Source: Deferribacter desulfuricans SSM1 (GTDB taxonomy: Bacteria; Chrysiogenota; Deferribacteres; Deferribacterales; Deferribacteraceae). Taken from it: a DNA stretch of 64,000 bases. Position numbers and translations under genes: made by a program. Position 1 is the first letter of the stretch. The number at the start of each line of letters is the position of its first letter. The notes beneath the pieces were generated by a model. It did not search any database and was not told the origin of the DNA. It saw only the letters and a list, made by a program, of their open reading frames with translations. Shown in pieces: positions 9,403 to 20,616 of this stretch. The DNA lies in contig NC_013939.1 of NCBI RefSeq assembly GCF_000010985.1, positions 248,001 to 312,000 of the forward strand, written 5' to 3'.

Positions 9403-9681
9403 TTAGCTTTTCTTTGGGAATTTGTATTCATGGAACTTTGCCATAACGCCCACTTTTGAAAGTAAGCTTCTTGCAGTATCTGTTGGGATAGCACCTTTTT
9501 TGAGCCATTCTAAAGCTTTTTCGGCATCAATTTTTATTTCTGCTGGATCTGTCAATGGATTGTAATATCCTAAAGATTCAACATATTTACCATCCCTTTT
9601 TGCTCTGCTGTCAGCTACAACTACCCTGTAAAAAGGTCTCTTTTTTCTTCCCATTCTCATTAATCTTATTTTTGTTGCCAC
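9403..9681 (-). CDS. rpsP: Ribosomal protein S16
   Basis: 92 residues beginning [19 protein letters not shown] and containing [10 protein letters not shown], both S16 hallmarks. S16 stabilises the 30S body. Conserved order ffh-rpsP-khpA-rimM. Confidence 0.98.
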   Translation of the reverse strand: MATKIRLMRMGRKKRPFYRVVVADSRAKRDGKYVESLGYYNPLTDPAEIKIDAEKALEWLKKGAIPTDTARSLLSKVGVMAKFHEYKFPKKS

Positions 9682-9695
9682 TAAAGCACCTCCTT

Positions 9696-11039
9696 TTATC
9701 TAAAAAGATTTTTTAACATATTTTTGTCTATTTTATCTTTGCCTGAAAACTGTTTTTTGAATTTTTTCATCATTTTATTCATTTGTTGAAGTTGTTGTAT
9801 TAATTTGTTTACTTCAGAAACTGATGTGCCACTACCTTTTGCTATACGTCTTTTTCTACTTGCATTTAAAATTTTATAATTAGTTCGTTCTAGTGGTGTC
9901 ATTGAGTTTATAATAGCTTCAATTCTTTTAAAATTACTTTCATCCACATCAATATTTCCAAGGCCAGAAAATCCTGGTAGTAGTTTTAAGATACTTTCAA
10001 ATGAACCCATTTTTTTTATCATTTTCATTTGTTGAAGCATATCGTTAAAGTCAAGTCCTTTTTTCTGTATTTTTGTGGCTAATTTTTCTGCTTCATCCTC
10101 TTCTATTGCGTCCTGAGCCATTTCCACAAGTGTTACGATATCACCCATCCCCAAAATTCTGGATGCCATCCTGTCAGGATAAAAAGGCTCAAAAGCATCT
10201 AATTTTTCACCAGTACCAACAAATTTTAATGGTTTACCAGTAACTTCTCTGATAGATAATGCAGCACCACCCCTTGCATCACCATCTAACTTTGTGAGAA
10301 TGACACCAGTTATATCTAACATTTCATTAAATGTTTTTGCTACATTAACAGCGTCCTGGCCAGTCATGGCATCAGCTACAAACAGAATTTCATCAGGATT
10401 TATAGCTTCTTTGATATTTTTGAGTTCTTCCATCAATGTTTCATCTATGTGAAGGCGGCCAGCGGTGTCTATAATCACTACATCTTTGGCAGCAGACTTA
10501 GCATGTTGTACTGCTTCTTTTGCTATCTTTACAGCGTCTTGCTCATCCCTTTTAGAAAAAACATCAACTTTTAGTTGTTTACCTAAAATCTCTAACTGGT
10601 CAATTGCTGCAGGTCTATAAATATCATCAGCAACCAATAAGACATCTTTGCCATTTTTTTGGAAATATTTAGCCAATTTACCTGCAGTGGTGGTTTTACC
10701 AGAACCTTGAAGACCAACAAGCATGATTTTTGTGGGAGGGATAGGGTTGAGCTTTATTTTGGTGGATTGGTCGTCACCACCTAAAACATTTACTAATTCG
10801 TCGTGAACTATTTTTATGAAAACTTGGTCAGGGGTTAAACTTTTAAGTACTTCTTCGCCAAGGGCTTTTTCTTGGACAGCGGATATAAATTTTTTGACTA
10901 CTTTATAGTTAACATCGGCTTCAAGAAGGGCTAACCTTACTTGTTTTACAGCATCTTTTATATTATCTTCAGTTATTTTTGCCTGTCCTTTTATCTTTTT
11001 AAAGACGGCATTCAACTTATCATGCAGTGTAGCAAACAT
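9696..11039 (-). CDS. ffh: Signal recognition particle GTPase Ffh
   Basis: 447 residues. The N and G domains carry [15 protein letters not shown] (P-loop, about residue 105), the DTAGR motif and [15 protein letters not shown] Met-rich M domain follows ([31 protein letters not shown]) and binds signal peptides and 4.5S RNA. The ATG at 11039 is preferred because AGGAG lies seven bases upstream; the GTG at 11060 overlaps that site. It targets nascent membrane proteins via FtsY. Leads the rpsP-trmD-rplS operon. Confidence 0.97.
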   Translation of the reverse strand: MFATLHDKLNAVFKKIKGQAKITEDNIKDAVKQVRLALLEADVNYKVVKKFISAVQEKALGEEVLKSLTPDQVFIKIVHDELVNVLGGDDQSTKIKLNPIPPTKIMLVGLQGSGKTTTAGKLAKYFQKNGKDVLLVADDIYRPAAIDQLEILGKQLKVDVFSKRDEQDAVKIAKEAVQHAKSAAKDVVIIDTAGRLHIDETLMEELKNIKEAINPDEILFVADAMTGQDAVNVAKTFNEMLDITGVILTKLDGDARGGAALSIREVTGKPLKFVGTGEKLDAFEPFYPDRMASRILGMGDIVTLVEMAQDAIEEDEAEKLATKIQKKGLDFNDMLQQMKMIKKMGSFESILKLLPGFSGLGNIDVDESNFKRIEAIINSMTPLERTNYKILNASRKRRIAKGSGTSVSEVNKLIQQLQQMNKMMKKFKKQFSGKDKIDKNMLKNLFR

Positions 11040-11108
11040 AAAACTCCTATCACCTGCCACTTATTTAATTTTGCAGAAAAAACTAATTAACCTACTAAAA
11101 AAAAATTG

Positions 11109-12641
11109 TCAATCATTTATTTCTTTTATTTCTAAAATTCTATCTATTCGAAAAACTCGCTCATCATTTCTCATTGTACAAAACCCTTTAAGTCCCATAA
11201 AAGATTTACCTGAATATACCATTTCCCCCACCTCTTTTGGTATTATTACCCTTTTTGATTTTTCATCTTTTGTTTTTAGATAAACAATTTCTAAAGGGGA
11301 ATTTCTTTCTATAGCTCTTTTTAAGATACTTATTTTTTCTTCTAAAGGGGTCTTCTTTTCAGAAAGTTGATATTGAAAATTTGTTAGAAAGTTAACAACT
11401 TTTTTATCTAATATGATACTATTTTTAGTTATTTTTTTTGTAAGGATGATACCATCTAGTGAGGTACACCTGCTCAATGCAACATAAAACTGGCCTGGTG
11501 CAAAAAAATGTCTGCTGGTGTCAATGATAACTTTGTGAAAAGTTTTCCCTTGGCTTTTATGTACCGTTATTGCATAAGCAAGTTTTAGAGGAAATTGTGT
11601 GTAAGAGCCTATAGTTTCACTTAACATCTTTTTTTCTTTTTTGTCGTATGTAAATTTTATCATATCCCATTTAAAAGGTGTTATTTCAACAATATTACCA
11701 TTTTCAAGTGCAAGTTCTATTATCATCTCATCAGGGAAGATATTAGTTATTGTGCCAATTGTTCCATTTACCCACATCCTATCAGGAGCATTATTTAAAA
11801 GCATAACCTGAGCTCCTATTTTTAAGTGTAGATTTTTTGGGGTAGGGAGGCTATTTTCATCAAAATTACCTTTTAGTGTTCCATTTAGTTTGTATAATTT
11901 CCCTTTGAGTTTATCAAGCTTTTGATTATTTATTTCTTCAGCTTTTTTGTTGACCGTAGTTATGTAAATATATCCATCGTCATTATCTATTTTATCCTGT
12001 ACTCTTGAATTTATAATTTTGATATCTTCGTCGGTGACTGTATTATTGCGGATTCTATTTAATATATCGATGAAAAGTTTATCAGATTGTCTGTAAATCG
12101 TTTCAAATTCAATAAACTCCATATCCATTTCTTTAAAAACTTTTGCACTGAAGAAATAAGGTGACTCATATTCCATATTAAAAGCTTTTTTTTGATGGTT
12201 AGTTAAAACTGGAGGGAGTTGATATAAGTCCCCAATAAATATCATCTTTGTGCCACCAAATGGGAGCTTAGGATTTTTGACCCTTTTTAAAAACAGGTCT
12301 ATGCAATCTAATAAGTCAGCTCTTACCATAGAGATTTCGTCAATAATGATTGTATTCACATATTTATATATCTCATAATCATATATAAATAAATCGGGGA
12401 TTTTATCAGGAGTAATATTTATAGGAAAATTGAAAAAAGAGTGTATAGTTTCTCCACCTATATTTATTGCTGCAACTCCAGTGGGTGCAAGAACTACGGC
12501 ATCGAAGAGTAGTTCATTTATAAGATATTTTAAAAAGGTTGATTTCCCAGTGCCAGCTTTTCCTGTTATAAAAAGGTTCTTTGATGAGTTTGTAGCAAGG
12601 TCTATAGCTTTTTTAAATTCTGTATTTAGAGCTAATTTCAC
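11109..12641 (-). CDS. Pif1-like helicase with C-terminal WYL-like domain
   Basis: 510 residues. A superfamily 1B helicase core occupies roughly 1-420: Walker A (FITGKAGTGKST, about 25), VVLAPTGVAAINIGG, TIIIDEISMV (Walker B), a GDLYQLPPV motif III and the late motif AITVHKSQGKTF, all as in Pif1/RecD-like enzymes. From about 440 the sequence resembles a WYL domain (PLEIVYLKTKDEKSKRVIIP, then FRIDRILEI), a ligand-sensing or nucleic-acid-sensing fold. Pif1 helicases unwind forked DNA and G-quadruplexes. The WYL assignment is by eye. The gene lies 10 bases after the M24 peptidase gene. Confidence 0.87.
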   Translation of the reverse strand: MKLALNTEFKKAIDLATNSSKNLFITGKAGTGKSTFLKYLINELLFDAVVLAPTGVAAINIGGETIHSFFNFPINITPDKIPDLFIYDYEIYKYVNTIIIDEISMVRADLLDCIDLFLKRVKNPKLPFGGTKMIFIGDLYQLPPVLTNHQKKAFNMEYESPYFFSAKVFKEMDMEFIEFETIYRQSDKLFIDILNRIRNNTVTDEDIKIINSRVQDKIDNDDGYIYITTVNKKAEEINNQKLDKLKGKLYKLNGTLKGNFDENSLPTPKNLHLKIGAQVMLLNNAPDRMWVNGTIGTITNIFPDEMIIELALENGNIVEITPFKWDMIKFTYDKKEKKMLSETIGSYTQFPLKLAYAITVHKSQGKTFHKVIIDTSRHFFAPGQFYVALSRCTSLDGIILTKKITKNSIILDKKVVNFLTNFQYQLSEKKTPLEEKISILKRAIERNSPLEIVYLKTKDEKSKRVIIPKEVGEMVYSGKSFMGLKGFCTMRNDERVFRIDRILEIKEIND

Positions 12642-12651
12642 GAGATTTACA

Positions 12652-13842
12652 CTAAATAAAAACTTCTATTATATTATGAATTGTTCCTGTAATACATTTC
12701 CCACCGTTTTTTGTAACTATGTATGTATTTTCTGGACCCACCATTCCAACTCCATCTATACTTTTCTTTGGTTCTACAGCTAAAACCATATTTTCTTCCA
12801 AAGGTAGTTCAAAACCTTTTGCTATTGCTGGAAATTCATCAACATGAAGACCTATACCGTGTCCTAAAAATTTGACCTGATTAGATTTATAACCCATAAA
12901 TCCATATAAAAAGTCGTCATCTAATTTAGACATCACTTTTTCATAAATTTCTGCGGGGGTATTTCCAGGTTTTAACATTTCAGCAACCATATTTTGAATT
13001 TCAACGCATTTTTTGTGTTGATCCAATACATGACTAGGTGTTTTGCCTGTGAAATATATAGATGTTTTATCTGTATAATATCCCATATAACCACAGGCAG
13101 TATCTACATGAACAAGCATGTCCTTTGTTAATATAGTTTCTCTGTTTCCAAACAGAGGCACAGCTGGACATACCCCTTTTAAACCGCCAGGGCCATCAAA
13201 TGAGTTGAAATAGTTTGAATTTTCACCAAAACATATATTTCCAAGATAAAGTTCACCGTTAAATGATTTTATTCTGGTTATACCTTGGTGCCCAAGCTTT
13301 AACATTTCGTTTAAAAGGAGCCTAGCAAAATCAAATTCGGTCATACCTTCTACTAAAAGCTTGGGAACTATTTCTTCTTTTGTAATCTGATGTATTTTTC
13401 CCGCTTCCAAGATAAATTGCATTTCATAATCGCTTTTGATAGATCTTGTATAGTTTATTGCTAAGTCAGATGATTTAACTGTTTTAAAATTGAAATACTT
13501 ATTAAATCTTTCAAAAACGGAAATAGGTGTGGAATCTTTGCTAATATAAACTGTTTCGGGTATCTTTTTAATATATTGATGTATGTCTCTAAAACTTTTT
13601 ATGGGTATTAAATTTTCAAACTCTGATTCTGCAACAGCTCTATCAAAGTTTCTTCTAATAAAAAAATACGAATCTCCATCTCGTTGTATAAAAAGGGTAC
13701 CATTTTGCATAGTCCCTGTAAAATAGAAAATATTTATTTTATCAAATAAAACAGCAATCTCCCATTCTGGCTCAAATCTGTTCATAGCATTTTTAAAAAA
13801 ATCTAGTCTTCTAATCAATTCATTTTTAGGCGTTTTAATCAT
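12652..13842 (-). CDS. M24-family metallopeptidase (Xaa-Pro aminopeptidase-like)
   Basis: 396 residues with a creatinase-type N-terminal half and a pita-bread C-terminal half. Metal ligands appear in [20 protein letters not shown] (Asp residues), [15 protein letters not shown] (His) and the distal VLAVEPKKS (Glu). Such enzymes remove residues next to proline or act as dipeptidases; the substrate here is not known. The start overlaps the rpoS stop by four bases (ATGA), so translation is probably coupled. Confidence 0.88.
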   Translation of the reverse strand: MIKTPKNELIRRLDFFKNAMNRFEPEWEIAVLFDKINIFYFTGTMQNGTLFIQRDGDSYFFIRRNFDRAVAESEFENLIPIKSFRDIHQYIKKIPETVYISKDSTPISVFERFNKYFNFKTVKSSDLAINYTRSIKSDYEMQFILEAGKIHQITKEEIVPKLLVEGMTEFDFARLLLNEMLKLGHQGITRIKSFNGELYLGNICFGENSNYFNSFDGPGGLKGVCPAVPLFGNRETILTKDMLVHVDTACGYMGYYTDKTSIYFTGKTPSHVLDQHKKCVEIQNMVAEMLKPGNTPAEIYEKVMSKLDDDFLYGFMGYKSNQVKFLGHGIGLHVDEFPAIAKGFELPLEENMVLAVEPKKSIDGVGMVGPENTYIVTKNGGKCITGTIHNIIEVFI

Positions 13843-14735
13843 AAGAGTTCCTCCAGCTTTATGTTTTTAGTTTTTAAATGATTTCTAAGTTTTGTTAATA
13901 TCCGTTTTTCAATCTGTCTCACCCTTTCTCTTGTAACACCTAATCTTTTCCCAATCTTATCCAATGTTTCAGGTTCTTTACCATCAAGCCCAAATCTTTT
14001 TATGATAAGTTCTTTTTCGTTTTCATTTAAGCATTCGATCCAGTTCATTATTAATTCTCTGTTTTTTTCTTGAACAATCTTTTTAAATGGGTCGGCTTTA
14101 CTTTCAGGGTCAGGGAGTATGTCGTGTAATGTGCTATTGTCATCTTCATTTATTGTGCCATCTATTGAAATATTTTGCTGCATTGCGTCTATAGTTTTTT
14201 GTATTGTTAAAAGAGACATATTACACTCTGTTGAAAGTTCAAACAGGGTGGGCTCTCTTTTTAACTTTCTCCTCAATTTTTCTGTAGCTTTTTTTACTTT
14301 GTTAATATTTTCGTTCATATGAACAGGTATTCTGACCATTTTCGTTTGATTAACAAGAGCACGTTCTATTGCTTGTCTTATCCACCAGGTAGCATATGTG
14401 CTAAATTTAAACCCTTTTCTATAATCAAATTTTTCTACAGCTTTTATCAAACCTATATTCCCTTCATTAATTAAATCTATTAATTGTAAACCTCTATTGT
14501 TGTATTTTTTGGCTATTGAAACGACAAGTTTAAGGTTACAATTAATCATTAAGTTTTTTGCTTCCTCATCCCCTTGTTCAATCCTTTTAGAAAGCTCTAT
14601 CTCTTCCTCTTTTGAAAGGGTTGGATATTTTATTATTTCGTTTAAATAGATTGTTATGGATTCTAAATCATCTGTAGGTACGTCATTTGTAATTTCCTCT
14701 ATGTTTTCAAGTTCTTTATCTAATTCAAAGTCCAT
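13839..14735 (-). CDS. rpoS: RNA polymerase sigma factor, RpoS/RpoD group
   Basis: 298 residues with sigma-70 regions in order: region 1.2/2.1 ([20 protein letters not shown]), region 2 core ([20 protein letters not shown] and [13 protein letters not shown]), region 3, and region 4 ([20 protein letters not shown], then [13 protein letters not shown]). It lacks the long region 1.1 and insert of housekeeping RpoD. Its place just after pcm echoes the pcm-rpoS order of proteobacteria, hence rpoS; a general-stress role is inferred. Overlaps both neighbours by one to four bases. Confidence 0.85.
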   Translation of the reverse strand: MDFELDKELENIEEITNDVPTDDLESITIYLNEIIKYPTLSKEEEIELSKRIEQGDEEAKNLMINCNLKLVVSIAKKYNNRGLQLIDLINEGNIGLIKAVEKFDYRKGFKFSTYATWWIRQAIERALVNQTKMVRIPVHMNENINKVKKATEKLRRKLKREPTLFELSTECNMSLLTIQKTIDAMQQNISIDGTINEDDNSTLHDILPDPESKADPFKKIVQEKNRELIMNWIECLNENEKELIIKRFGLDGKEPETLDKIGKRLGVTRERVRQIEKRILTKLRNHLKTKNIKLEELL

Positions 14736-15172
14736 TATAACGCTCTTATAGTCTGTAAAAATTGGTATTTATCTAAAAAATTATTTTTGTGGTCAAAAGG
14801 TGATTTATAGCTGTATAAAGGTTTATTCATTTTTAGTGCAATAGCAATTTCAGAAACTGTTCCAAATTCTCCCCCAATTGAGATAACAATATCACCTGAT
14901 GACACAACTAAAATATTTCTAGCGTGATTTAGTCCTGTAGGGATAATTATATCACAATATTTATTAGCGTCATTTTTATTGTAAGATGGTATGATCCCTA
15001 TTGTGATACCGTTGTAATTTTTAGCCCCTTTTAAAGCATATTCCATTACCCCACTTAAACCACCAGTGGTTACGGCATAACCTTTTTGAGCCATTATTTC
15101 ACCAGTTGTTTCTGCAATCTGACAGATTTCTTCGTTATAGATTGATTGTCCGATTATTGATACAGTTTTCAC
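14735..15172 (-). CDS. LOG/TIGR00725-type Rossmann protein
   Basis: 145 residues. [21 protein letters not shown] and [18 protein letters not shown] are the nucleotide-binding motifs of the LOG-like/TIGR00725 group (related to cytokinin phosphoribohydrolases and DprA folds). Members lacking the exact PGGxGTxxE motif, as here ([10 protein letters not shown]), have unclear activity. It sits between pcm and rpoS with a one-base overlap onto rpoS. Confidence 0.8.
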   Translation of the reverse strand: MKTVSIIGQSIYNEEICQIAETTGEIMAQKGYAVTTGGLSGVMEYALKGAKNYNGITIGIIPSYNKNDANKYCDIIIPTGLNHARNILVVSSGDIVISIGGEFGTVSEIAIALKMNKPLYSYKSPFDHKNNFLDKYQFLQTIRAL

Positions 15173-15220
15173 ATAATAGAGTTAATATTTTTTTGTTATT
15201 TCGTCAATAATTAAAGTATC

Positions 15221-15820
15221 TTAAAAAACAAATTTGACGAACTTACATTCAGAAATATTTTTTTTAATAAGTTTGTTACTCTCTTTTATATATAATTTTA
15301 AAGTATTATTTATTGGGATAACTAATCTACCACCATCTTTTAATTGATTTAGCAACTCTTCAGGTAATAATTCAGCTCCAGCGGTGACAATGATTTTATC
15401 ATAAGGGGCGTATTCTTCCCAGCCAACTTTACCGTTATCTATTTTAAACTTTACATTATGTATATAAAGCTTTCTAATGATTGTTGTTGCCCTTCTGTAT
15501 AATGCTGGGATCCTTTCTACAGTATAAACTTCTGAAACGAGTTTAGAAAGGATAGCTGCTTGAAATCCAGAACCTGTGCCTATTTCCAAAACTTTGTCAT
15601 TAGGTTGTGGATCTAAAATAGCTGTCATTTTAGCTACAGTTGATGGCTTTGAAATTGTCTGACCATAACCTATTGGGAGAGCATCATCTTTATAAGCTAG
15701 TTTTATTAAAGCATCATCTATGAAAAGATGTCTTGGGACTTTTTTAAAGGCTTCTACAATTCGCTCGTTATTACAGGCAGGAGCAATTATTTCTTTTAGA
15801 AAATATTCTGGGATTCTCAT
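15221..15820 (-). CDS. pcm: Protein-L-isoaspartate O-methyltransferase
   Basis: 199 residues. PCMT signatures are [20 protein letters not shown], the [15 protein letters not shown] segment and the SAM-binding [15 protein letters not shown]. It methylates isoaspartyl residues to start repair of aged proteins in the cytoplasm. The start overlaps the argB stop by four bases. Confidence 0.95.
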   Translation of the reverse strand: MRIPEYFLKEIIAPACNNERIVEAFKKVPRHLFIDDALIKLAYKDDALPIGYGQTISKPSTVAKMTAILDPQPNDKVLEIGTGSGFQAAILSKLVSEVYTVERIPALYRRATTIIRKLYIHNVKFKIDNGKVGWEEYAPYDKIIVTAGAELLPEELLNQLKDGGRLVIPINNTLKLYIKESNKLIKKNISECKFVKFVF

Positions 15821-16695
15821 TTTATCACCTGAGTTCCAATTCCAGAATCTGTAAATAGCTCTAAAAGAACTGAGTGAGTTATTCTACCATCAATAATATG
15901 TGCTTTTGATACCCCATTTTCCACAGCATCCTTACATGCATCAATTTTTGGAATCATACCACCTGTAAGTGTTCCGTTATTTTTTAACTCTTCTATTTCA
16001 GATATTTTGATAGTGCTTATAAGTTTTTTGTTTTTATCAAGAACTCCTTGGACGTCAGTCAAAAGTATGAGTTTTTCTGCTTTTAAAAATTTTGCTACAC
16101 TAGAAGCAACAAGATCAGCATTGATATTATAGGTCTCAAAATTTTCATCAACACCAACAGGTGCTATCACGGGGATAAAATTTTTGGTTATATTTTCTAA
16201 AACGCTTGTGTTAACTTCTTCTACTAATCCCACATGTCCAATATCTATAATTTCTGGTGTTTTTATAAATTTATCATTTTTCTTGATGAGAAGTTTTTTG
16301 GCTTTAATTAAGTTACCATCCTTACCAGACAGCCCAATGGCTTTTCCACCATGCTTGTTGATTAATTTTACAATCTCTTTATTAACGCTACCAGCCAAAA
16401 CCATTTCAACTATATTCATAGTTTCTTTATCTGTAACACGCATACCGGAAACAAATTTTGAATCTATATGTAGTTTTTTTAACATTTCACCTATTTGTGG
16501 CCCGCCTCCATGGACTATTACTACATTTATCCCTACAAACTTTAAAAGTGTTATATCTTGCGCGAAACAACTTTTCAGTTTTTCATCAACCATTGCGTGC
16601 CCGCCATATTTTATCACTATAGTTTTGCCTGCAAATTTTCTGATATAAGGGAGGGCTTCAATAAGAATATTTGCTTTCTCAATAAGTTTTTCCAT
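15817..16695 (-). CDS. argB: Acetylglutamate kinase
   Basis: 292 residues of the amino-acid kinase fold. The Gly-rich nucleotide and substrate loops ([10 protein letters not shown] at about 26, [10 protein letters not shown] at about 63), the [10 protein letters not shown] segment and [12 protein letters not shown] match ArgB. It phosphorylates N-acetyl-L-glutamate, step two of arginine synthesis. No other arg gene is nearby. Confidence 0.95.
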   Translation of the reverse strand: MEKLIEKANILIEALPYIRKFAGKTIVIKYGGHAMVDEKLKSCFAQDITLLKFVGINVVIVHGGGPQIGEMLKKLHIDSKFVSGMRVTDKETMNIVEMVLAGSVNKEIVKLINKHGGKAIGLSGKDGNLIKAKKLLIKKNDKFIKTPEIIDIGHVGLVEEVNTSVLENITKNFIPVIAPVGVDENFETYNINADLVASSVAKFLKAEKLILLTDVQGVLDKNKKLISTIKISEIEELKNNGTLTGGMIPKIDACKDAVENGVSKAHIIDGRITHSVLLELFTDSGIGTQVIK

Positions 16696-16702
16696 GATAA
16701 CC

Positions 16703-18187
16703 TCAAATGTTAAAAATATTTTTAAATTTATCTAATAAACTTTGTGTACTTTGTGTATCAAGTTTTTTATCGTTATTGTCAAATTCTTTCAACTTTTTTG
16801 AGCGCTCTTCAATTAATTTTTCTATATTTCTGTATAAACTTGTATTGTGCAAGAAGACCTTGAATACAGGTTTTGTTATTTCAAGTAGTCTGCAGTCTGT
16901 TATAGCAGTTACTGTTGCAGATCTTTTTTCCCCTGTTAAAAGACTCATCTCACCAAACATTGCACCTTTTGATAATTCAGAAATCTTTTTGCCTGATTTA
17001 CTTACCTCTAATGTCCCCTCTAAAACTATATACATTGTATCACCAGAATCCCCTTCTTTAACTATTACAGAACCTTCTGCATATTGATTAATAAATGAAA
17101 AACGAACGATATTTGCTAAGATAGTTGTAGAAATACTTTCAAAAATAGGGATTTGAGAGAGTATATTTATAGTATCTTTATCAACTTCTTCAGGTTTTTC
17201 TTCAGATGTGTCTTTGTTGATTATTGTTCTTATTGGGAAAGGTATTTCTATATTTGCCATTTTAAATTCATACCAAAGTGATGAATAAATTTCATCTTTT
17301 GCATCACGTAAAAATTTGTACTCTTTAATCCAGAATGCAATATCATAATCTATACTAAAATCATTATAATTTTTTAAATAAATATTTATCCCTTTACTTT
17401 TATCAACATATATGCAGTTTTCTAAAACTTTTGAAACTACCTGCTTGAGCTTTGCTGGTGGAGTGTCGTAACTAACGCCAATACCAAGAAGAATTCTTAG
17501 AGATTTTTCTGGTTTGTTGAAATTTAACAGATTACCAGAAGAGATAGTATTGTTTGGTATTATGAGATAGACGTTGTCTAATGTTTTTAGTTTGGTATAG
17601 CGCCAGTTAATTTCTACTACTTCCCCTGTTTGATCATCAACTTTTATCCAATCACCAACATCAAAAGGTTTTTCAATCTGAATTATGAGCCCCGAAATCA
17701 GATTGCCGATTGTATCTTTCATGGATAAACCTATAATTGCAGTTAAAATAGCAGAAGGTGTCAGGATAGTAATAATATCTATATTAAAAACTATTCTCAA
17801 AATCGATAATACAAAAATGATAAGAATAATAAGTTTTACTATATCTATTAAAATGTGTTTAATATATTTCTTTTTATGCTTGATTAGAAAGTCCTCTATG
17901 TAGATTTTGACTATCAAATTATAAAATATCAAAAATATTAAAGAAACTTCAGTAAAAGATAGAAGTTTTGTTAGAAATGGTGAAAAGACCATTTTATTTT
18001 TTGCTAATTCTATTACTAAAACTATAAATAGAAAATTTAGTGTTTTACTTAATGACTTATTTATACTTAGTTTTTTCGTTAATCTACCAATAATTAGCTT
18101 GGTAAAGAAAAATAAAACGATTAAAGCTGCAATAATAATTAATTCATAAAAGTGTTCTTTTATAATGTTTGAGTTAAATAGTGACAA
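16703..18187 (-). CDS. MscS-type mechanosensitive channel with cyclic-nucleotide-binding domain
   Basis: 494 residues. Four to five hydrophobic segments (about 13-30, 45-63, 78-95, 108-130, 135-155) precede the MscS pore and beta domain ([29 protein letters not shown]). From about 345 a CNB domain appears, with the phosphate-binding cassette [16 protein letters not shown]. MscS/CNB hybrids may couple osmotic gating to a cyclic nucleotide; the ligand is unknown. The 5' end overlaps the nitroreductase gene by 14 bases. Confidence 0.92.
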   Translation of the reverse strand: MSLFNSNIIKEHFYELIIIAALIVLFFFTKLIIGRLTKKLSINKSLSKTLNFLFIVLVIELAKNKMVFSPFLTKLLSFTEVSLIFLIFYNLIVKIYIEDFLIKHKKKYIKHILIDIVKLIILIIFVLSILRIVFNIDIITILTPSAILTAIIGLSMKDTIGNLISGLIIQIEKPFDVGDWIKVDDQTGEVVEINWRYTKLKTLDNVYLIIPNNTISSGNLLNFNKPEKSLRILLGIGVSYDTPPAKLKQVVSKVLENCIYVDKSKGINIYLKNYNDFSIDYDIAFWIKEYKFLRDAKDEIYSSLWYEFKMANIEIPFPIRTIINKDTSEEKPEEVDKDTINILSQIPIFESISTTILANIVRFSFINQYAEGSVIVKEGDSGDTMYIVLEGTLEVSKSGKKISELSKGAMFGEMSLLTGEKRSATVTAITDCRLLEITKPVFKVFLHNTSLYRNIEKLIEERSKKLKEFDNNDKKLDTQSTQSLLDKFKNIFNI

Positions 18188-18680
18188 CTATTTCACCTAA
18201 CTCTTTTCTTTTCCTTTCTCTAATAGCGCCATCTTTTGGATATCCTAAAGGTGTCATTAGTAGAGGTATCTCATTTTCTGGTAAATTTAGAGCTTCTTTT
18301 ACTTTGGCTTCATCGAAAGCTGCTATATAACAGGTACCCAATCCTTGCTCTGTAGCAGCAAGAATGAAATAATCAGCAATGATTGTGACATCACATAAAA
18401 GGTAATCTTTACCATCATTTCTTATCCAGTTATTGTCGGTTAGTCCTACAAAAACCACAATTATTGGTGCTTCTTCGAGCCAGCTTCTTGGATAAGCTTC
18501 GCAAAGTGCGGTTTTAACAGTTTTATCTTTAATAATGTAAATTTTCCAAGGTTGTCTATTGGCTGCACTTGGAGCAAGTCTTGCGACTTTCAGTATGTAA
18601 TCTATTTTTTCGTCTTCAACATGTTTTGATAAATACCCTCTAACCGAGTATCTTTTGTTGACAAGTTTATAAAAATCCAT
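18174..18680 (-). CDS. Nitroreductase-family FMN oxidoreductase
   Basis: 168 residues. MDFYKLVNKRYSVRGYL with the N-terminal Arg-Ser-x-Arg FMN contact, APSAANRQPWKIYII, and the C-terminal PLGYPKDGA are family marks. Such NAD(P)H-dependent FMN enzymes reduce nitro compounds, quinones or flavins; the substrate cannot be read from the sequence. It is the first gene of the long minus-strand run. Confidence 0.88.
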   Translation of the reverse strand: MDFYKLVNKRYSVRGYLSKHVEDEKIDYILKVARLAPSAANRQPWKIYIIKDKTVKTALCEAYPRSWLEEAPIIVVFVGLTDNNWIRNDGKDYLLCDVTIIADYFILAATEQGLGTCYIAAFDEAKVKEALNLPENEIPLLMTPLGYPKDGAIRERKRKELGEIVVTI

Positions 18681-18773
18681 AATATCACCTCATATTATGT
18701 TCCTTTAAATTAACTCTAATGAGATTATATATTCATTAATAAGCTATGTAAAGTCTATAAATTGGAGGAGATA

Positions 18774-19835
18774 ATGGCTGTTGTATATTATGCATCACTT
18801 GATAACAAAAAGTTAAACTCACCGCTGAATAAATTAAAAAAGTTATTTAAAAGGCTGCAACCAGAAAATATTTTTGAAAAGGGGAGTTTGATTGCTGTAA
18901 AGACCCATTTTGGAGAGCTTGGTAATACAGCATTTATCAGACCTATATTTTTAAGACCGGTTATCGAGATACTAAAAAATATTAAAGTAAAACCGTTTTT
19001 AACAGATACTAATACTCTTTATGTGGGTATGAGGACAAACAGTGTGGATCATCTTCATAATGCTTTTTTAAATGGATTTAATTATTCTACATTACAGGTG
19101 CCAGTAATTATTGCAGATGGTTTAAGAGGGGAAAATAGTATTAGTATTAATATAGATGGTGAGTTATTAAATGAAGTTAAACTTGCTTCTGATATTGTAC
19201 ATTCAGATGGGATGGTTTGTGTAAGCCACTTTAAAGGGCACGAGGTATCTGGCTTTGGAGGTGCAATAAAAAATTTATCAATGGGTTGTGCTTCAAGAGA
19301 AGGTAAATTAGCTATGCATTCTGTCACAAGGCCAAGTGTTCATACAGAAAAATGTACAGCCTGTGGTTTATGTAAGGATGCCTGTGCTTCAGATGCTATA
19401 ACTATTAGTAAATATGCTGAAATTACTGAAAAGTGTACAGGTTGTGCAAGATGTATTGCTGTTTGCCCACAAGGTGCTATCGGTATAAACTGGGATGAAA
19501 CTGCTGAAAATACATCATTAAAAATGGCTGAGTATGCATATGGGGTTTCAAATGCACTTAAAGGAAAAATTCTTTATATAAATATTGCAAAGGAAATATC
19601 TCCTGCTTGCGATTGTTATCCTGGAAATGATCGCCCAGTATGTGAGGATATAGGATTTTTTGCATCAACTGATCCTGTTGCCATTGATAAAGCTTGTTAT
19701 GATATGGTGATAAAAAGATTGGGATATGACCCATTTAATAAAATTTATGACTATATCGACCCTTTAATACAACTTAAACATGCAGAGAAGCTTGGATTAG
19801 GTTGTTTAGATTATGAGCTTAAGGTTGTTAAATAA
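18774..19835 (+). CDS. DUF362 protein with two 4Fe-4S motifs
   Basis: 353 residues from the ATG at 18774, preceded by GGAGGAG. A DUF362 domain is split around a ferredoxin insert: CTACGLCKDAC (about 203) and CTGCARCIAVCP (about 231) can bind two 4Fe-4S clusters. The flanking VCVSHFKGHEVSGFGGAIKN and FFASTDPVAIDKACYD are typical of the family. The function is unproven; these proteins are common in anaerobes and presumed to be redox proteins. Monocistronic, divergent from the nitroreductase. Confidence 0.87.
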   Translation: MAVVYYASLDNKKLNSPLNKLKKLFKRLQPENIFEKGSLIAVKTHFGELGNTAFIRPIFLRPVIEILKNIKVKPFLTDTNTLYVGMRTNSVDHLHNAFLNGFNYSTLQVPVIIADGLRGENSISINIDGELLNEVKLASDIVHSDGMVCVSHFKGHEVSGFGGAIKNLSMGCASREGKLAMHSVTRPSVHTEKCTACGLCKDACASDAITISKYAEITEKCTGCARCIAVCPQGAIGINWDETAENTSLKMAEYAYGVSNALKGKILYINIAKEISPACDCYPGNDRPVCEDIGFFASTDPVAIDKACYDMVIKRLGYDPFNKIYDYIDPLIQLKHAEKLGLGCLDYELKVVK

Positions 19836-19863
19836 AATTTTTAAGTAAAATATATATTTTTTG

Positions 19864-19891
19864 TTGACTAAATATGATAAAATGATATATA
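19864..19891 (+). promoter_or_regulatory. Promoter of rplU-rpmA
   Basis: TTGACT, 16 bases, TATATA, about 45 bases before the rplU ATG, which has GGAGG upstream. Good match to a sigma-70 promoter. Confidence 0.65.
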
Positions 19892-19935
19892 AACCGATTC
19901 CCGATGTTTATGTGTAAAAATGGAGGTGATAATAG

Positions 19936-20250
19936 ATGTTTGCTATCGTAAAAACAGGTGGAAAACAGTATACAGTTAAGATTGGTGATGTTCTCAAGGT
20001 TGAAAAATTGGATGTTGATGCTGGATCTACTGTTGAAATAAAAGATGTTTTGGCTGTGGCTACAGAGCAGGATTTGGTTCTTGGAAACCCAGTGGTTGAA
20101 AATGCAAAGGTAGAAGTTGAAGTTTTAGAGCATGGTAGGGACAAAAAGATTTTAGTGTTTAAAAAGAAAAGAAGAAAAGATTATAAAAAGAGATATGGCC
20201 ACAGACAGTATTTCACTAAAATTAAAGTAAAAGATATCAAAGTAGGTTAG
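19936..20250 (+). CDS. rplU: Ribosomal protein L21
   Basis: 104 residues: [18 protein letters not shown] at the N-terminus and [16 protein letters not shown], both universal in L21. A 50S subunit protein that binds 23S rRNA. First gene of the L21-L27 pair. Confidence 0.98.
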   Translation: MFAIVKTGGKQYTVKIGDVLKVEKLDVDAGSTVEIKDVLAVATEQDLVLGNPVVENAKVEVEVLEHGRDKKILVFKKKRRKDYKKRYGHRQYFTKIKVKDIKVG

Positions 20251-20260
20251 GGAGGCTGAA

Positions 20261-20521
20261 ATGGCTCATAAGAAAGCTGGTGGTAGTACTAAAAACGGTC
20301 GAGATAGCCAGAGTAAAAGATTGGGTGTTAAAAAGTTTGGCGGCGAATACGTAAAAGCTGGAAATATAATTGTTAGACAAAGAGGTACTAAGTTTAAACC
20401 TGGGAAAAATGTTGGGTTAGGTAAAGATTATACAATATTTTCACTTATTGAAGGTTATGTAAAGTTTGAAGATAAAGGTAGAATGGGTAAGTTTATCTCA
20501 GTATATCCTGAAAGAGTCTAA
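20261..20521 (+). CDS. rpmA: Ribosomal protein L27
   Basis: 86 residues beginning [20 protein letters not shown] and containing [13 protein letters not shown]. The N-terminal tail approaches the peptidyl-transferase centre. It has no cleavable leader of the Firmicutes type. Ten bases after rplU. Confidence 0.98.
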   Translation: MAHKKAGGSTKNGRDSQSKRLGVKKFGGEYVKAGNIIVRQRGTKFKPGKNVGLGKDYTIFSLIEGYVKFEDKGRMGKFISVYPERV

Positions 20522-20523
20522 TC

Positions 20524-20548
20524 AAGCCCCTTAAAAAGGGGCTTTTTT
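20524..20548 (+). terminator. Terminator after rpmA
   Basis: AAGCCCCTT pairs with AAGGGGCTT over a three-base loop and is followed by a T run. It ends the rplU-rpmA unit; obg then needs its own start (a weak TTGTAG...TATTAT pair lies near 20565-20592). Confidence 0.9.
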
Positions 20549-20616
20549 CTTGCATTTTTTCCTGTTGTAGTTCTTGGTAAAATCTATATTATAAAATAAA
20601 AAAATAGAGTTAGATT

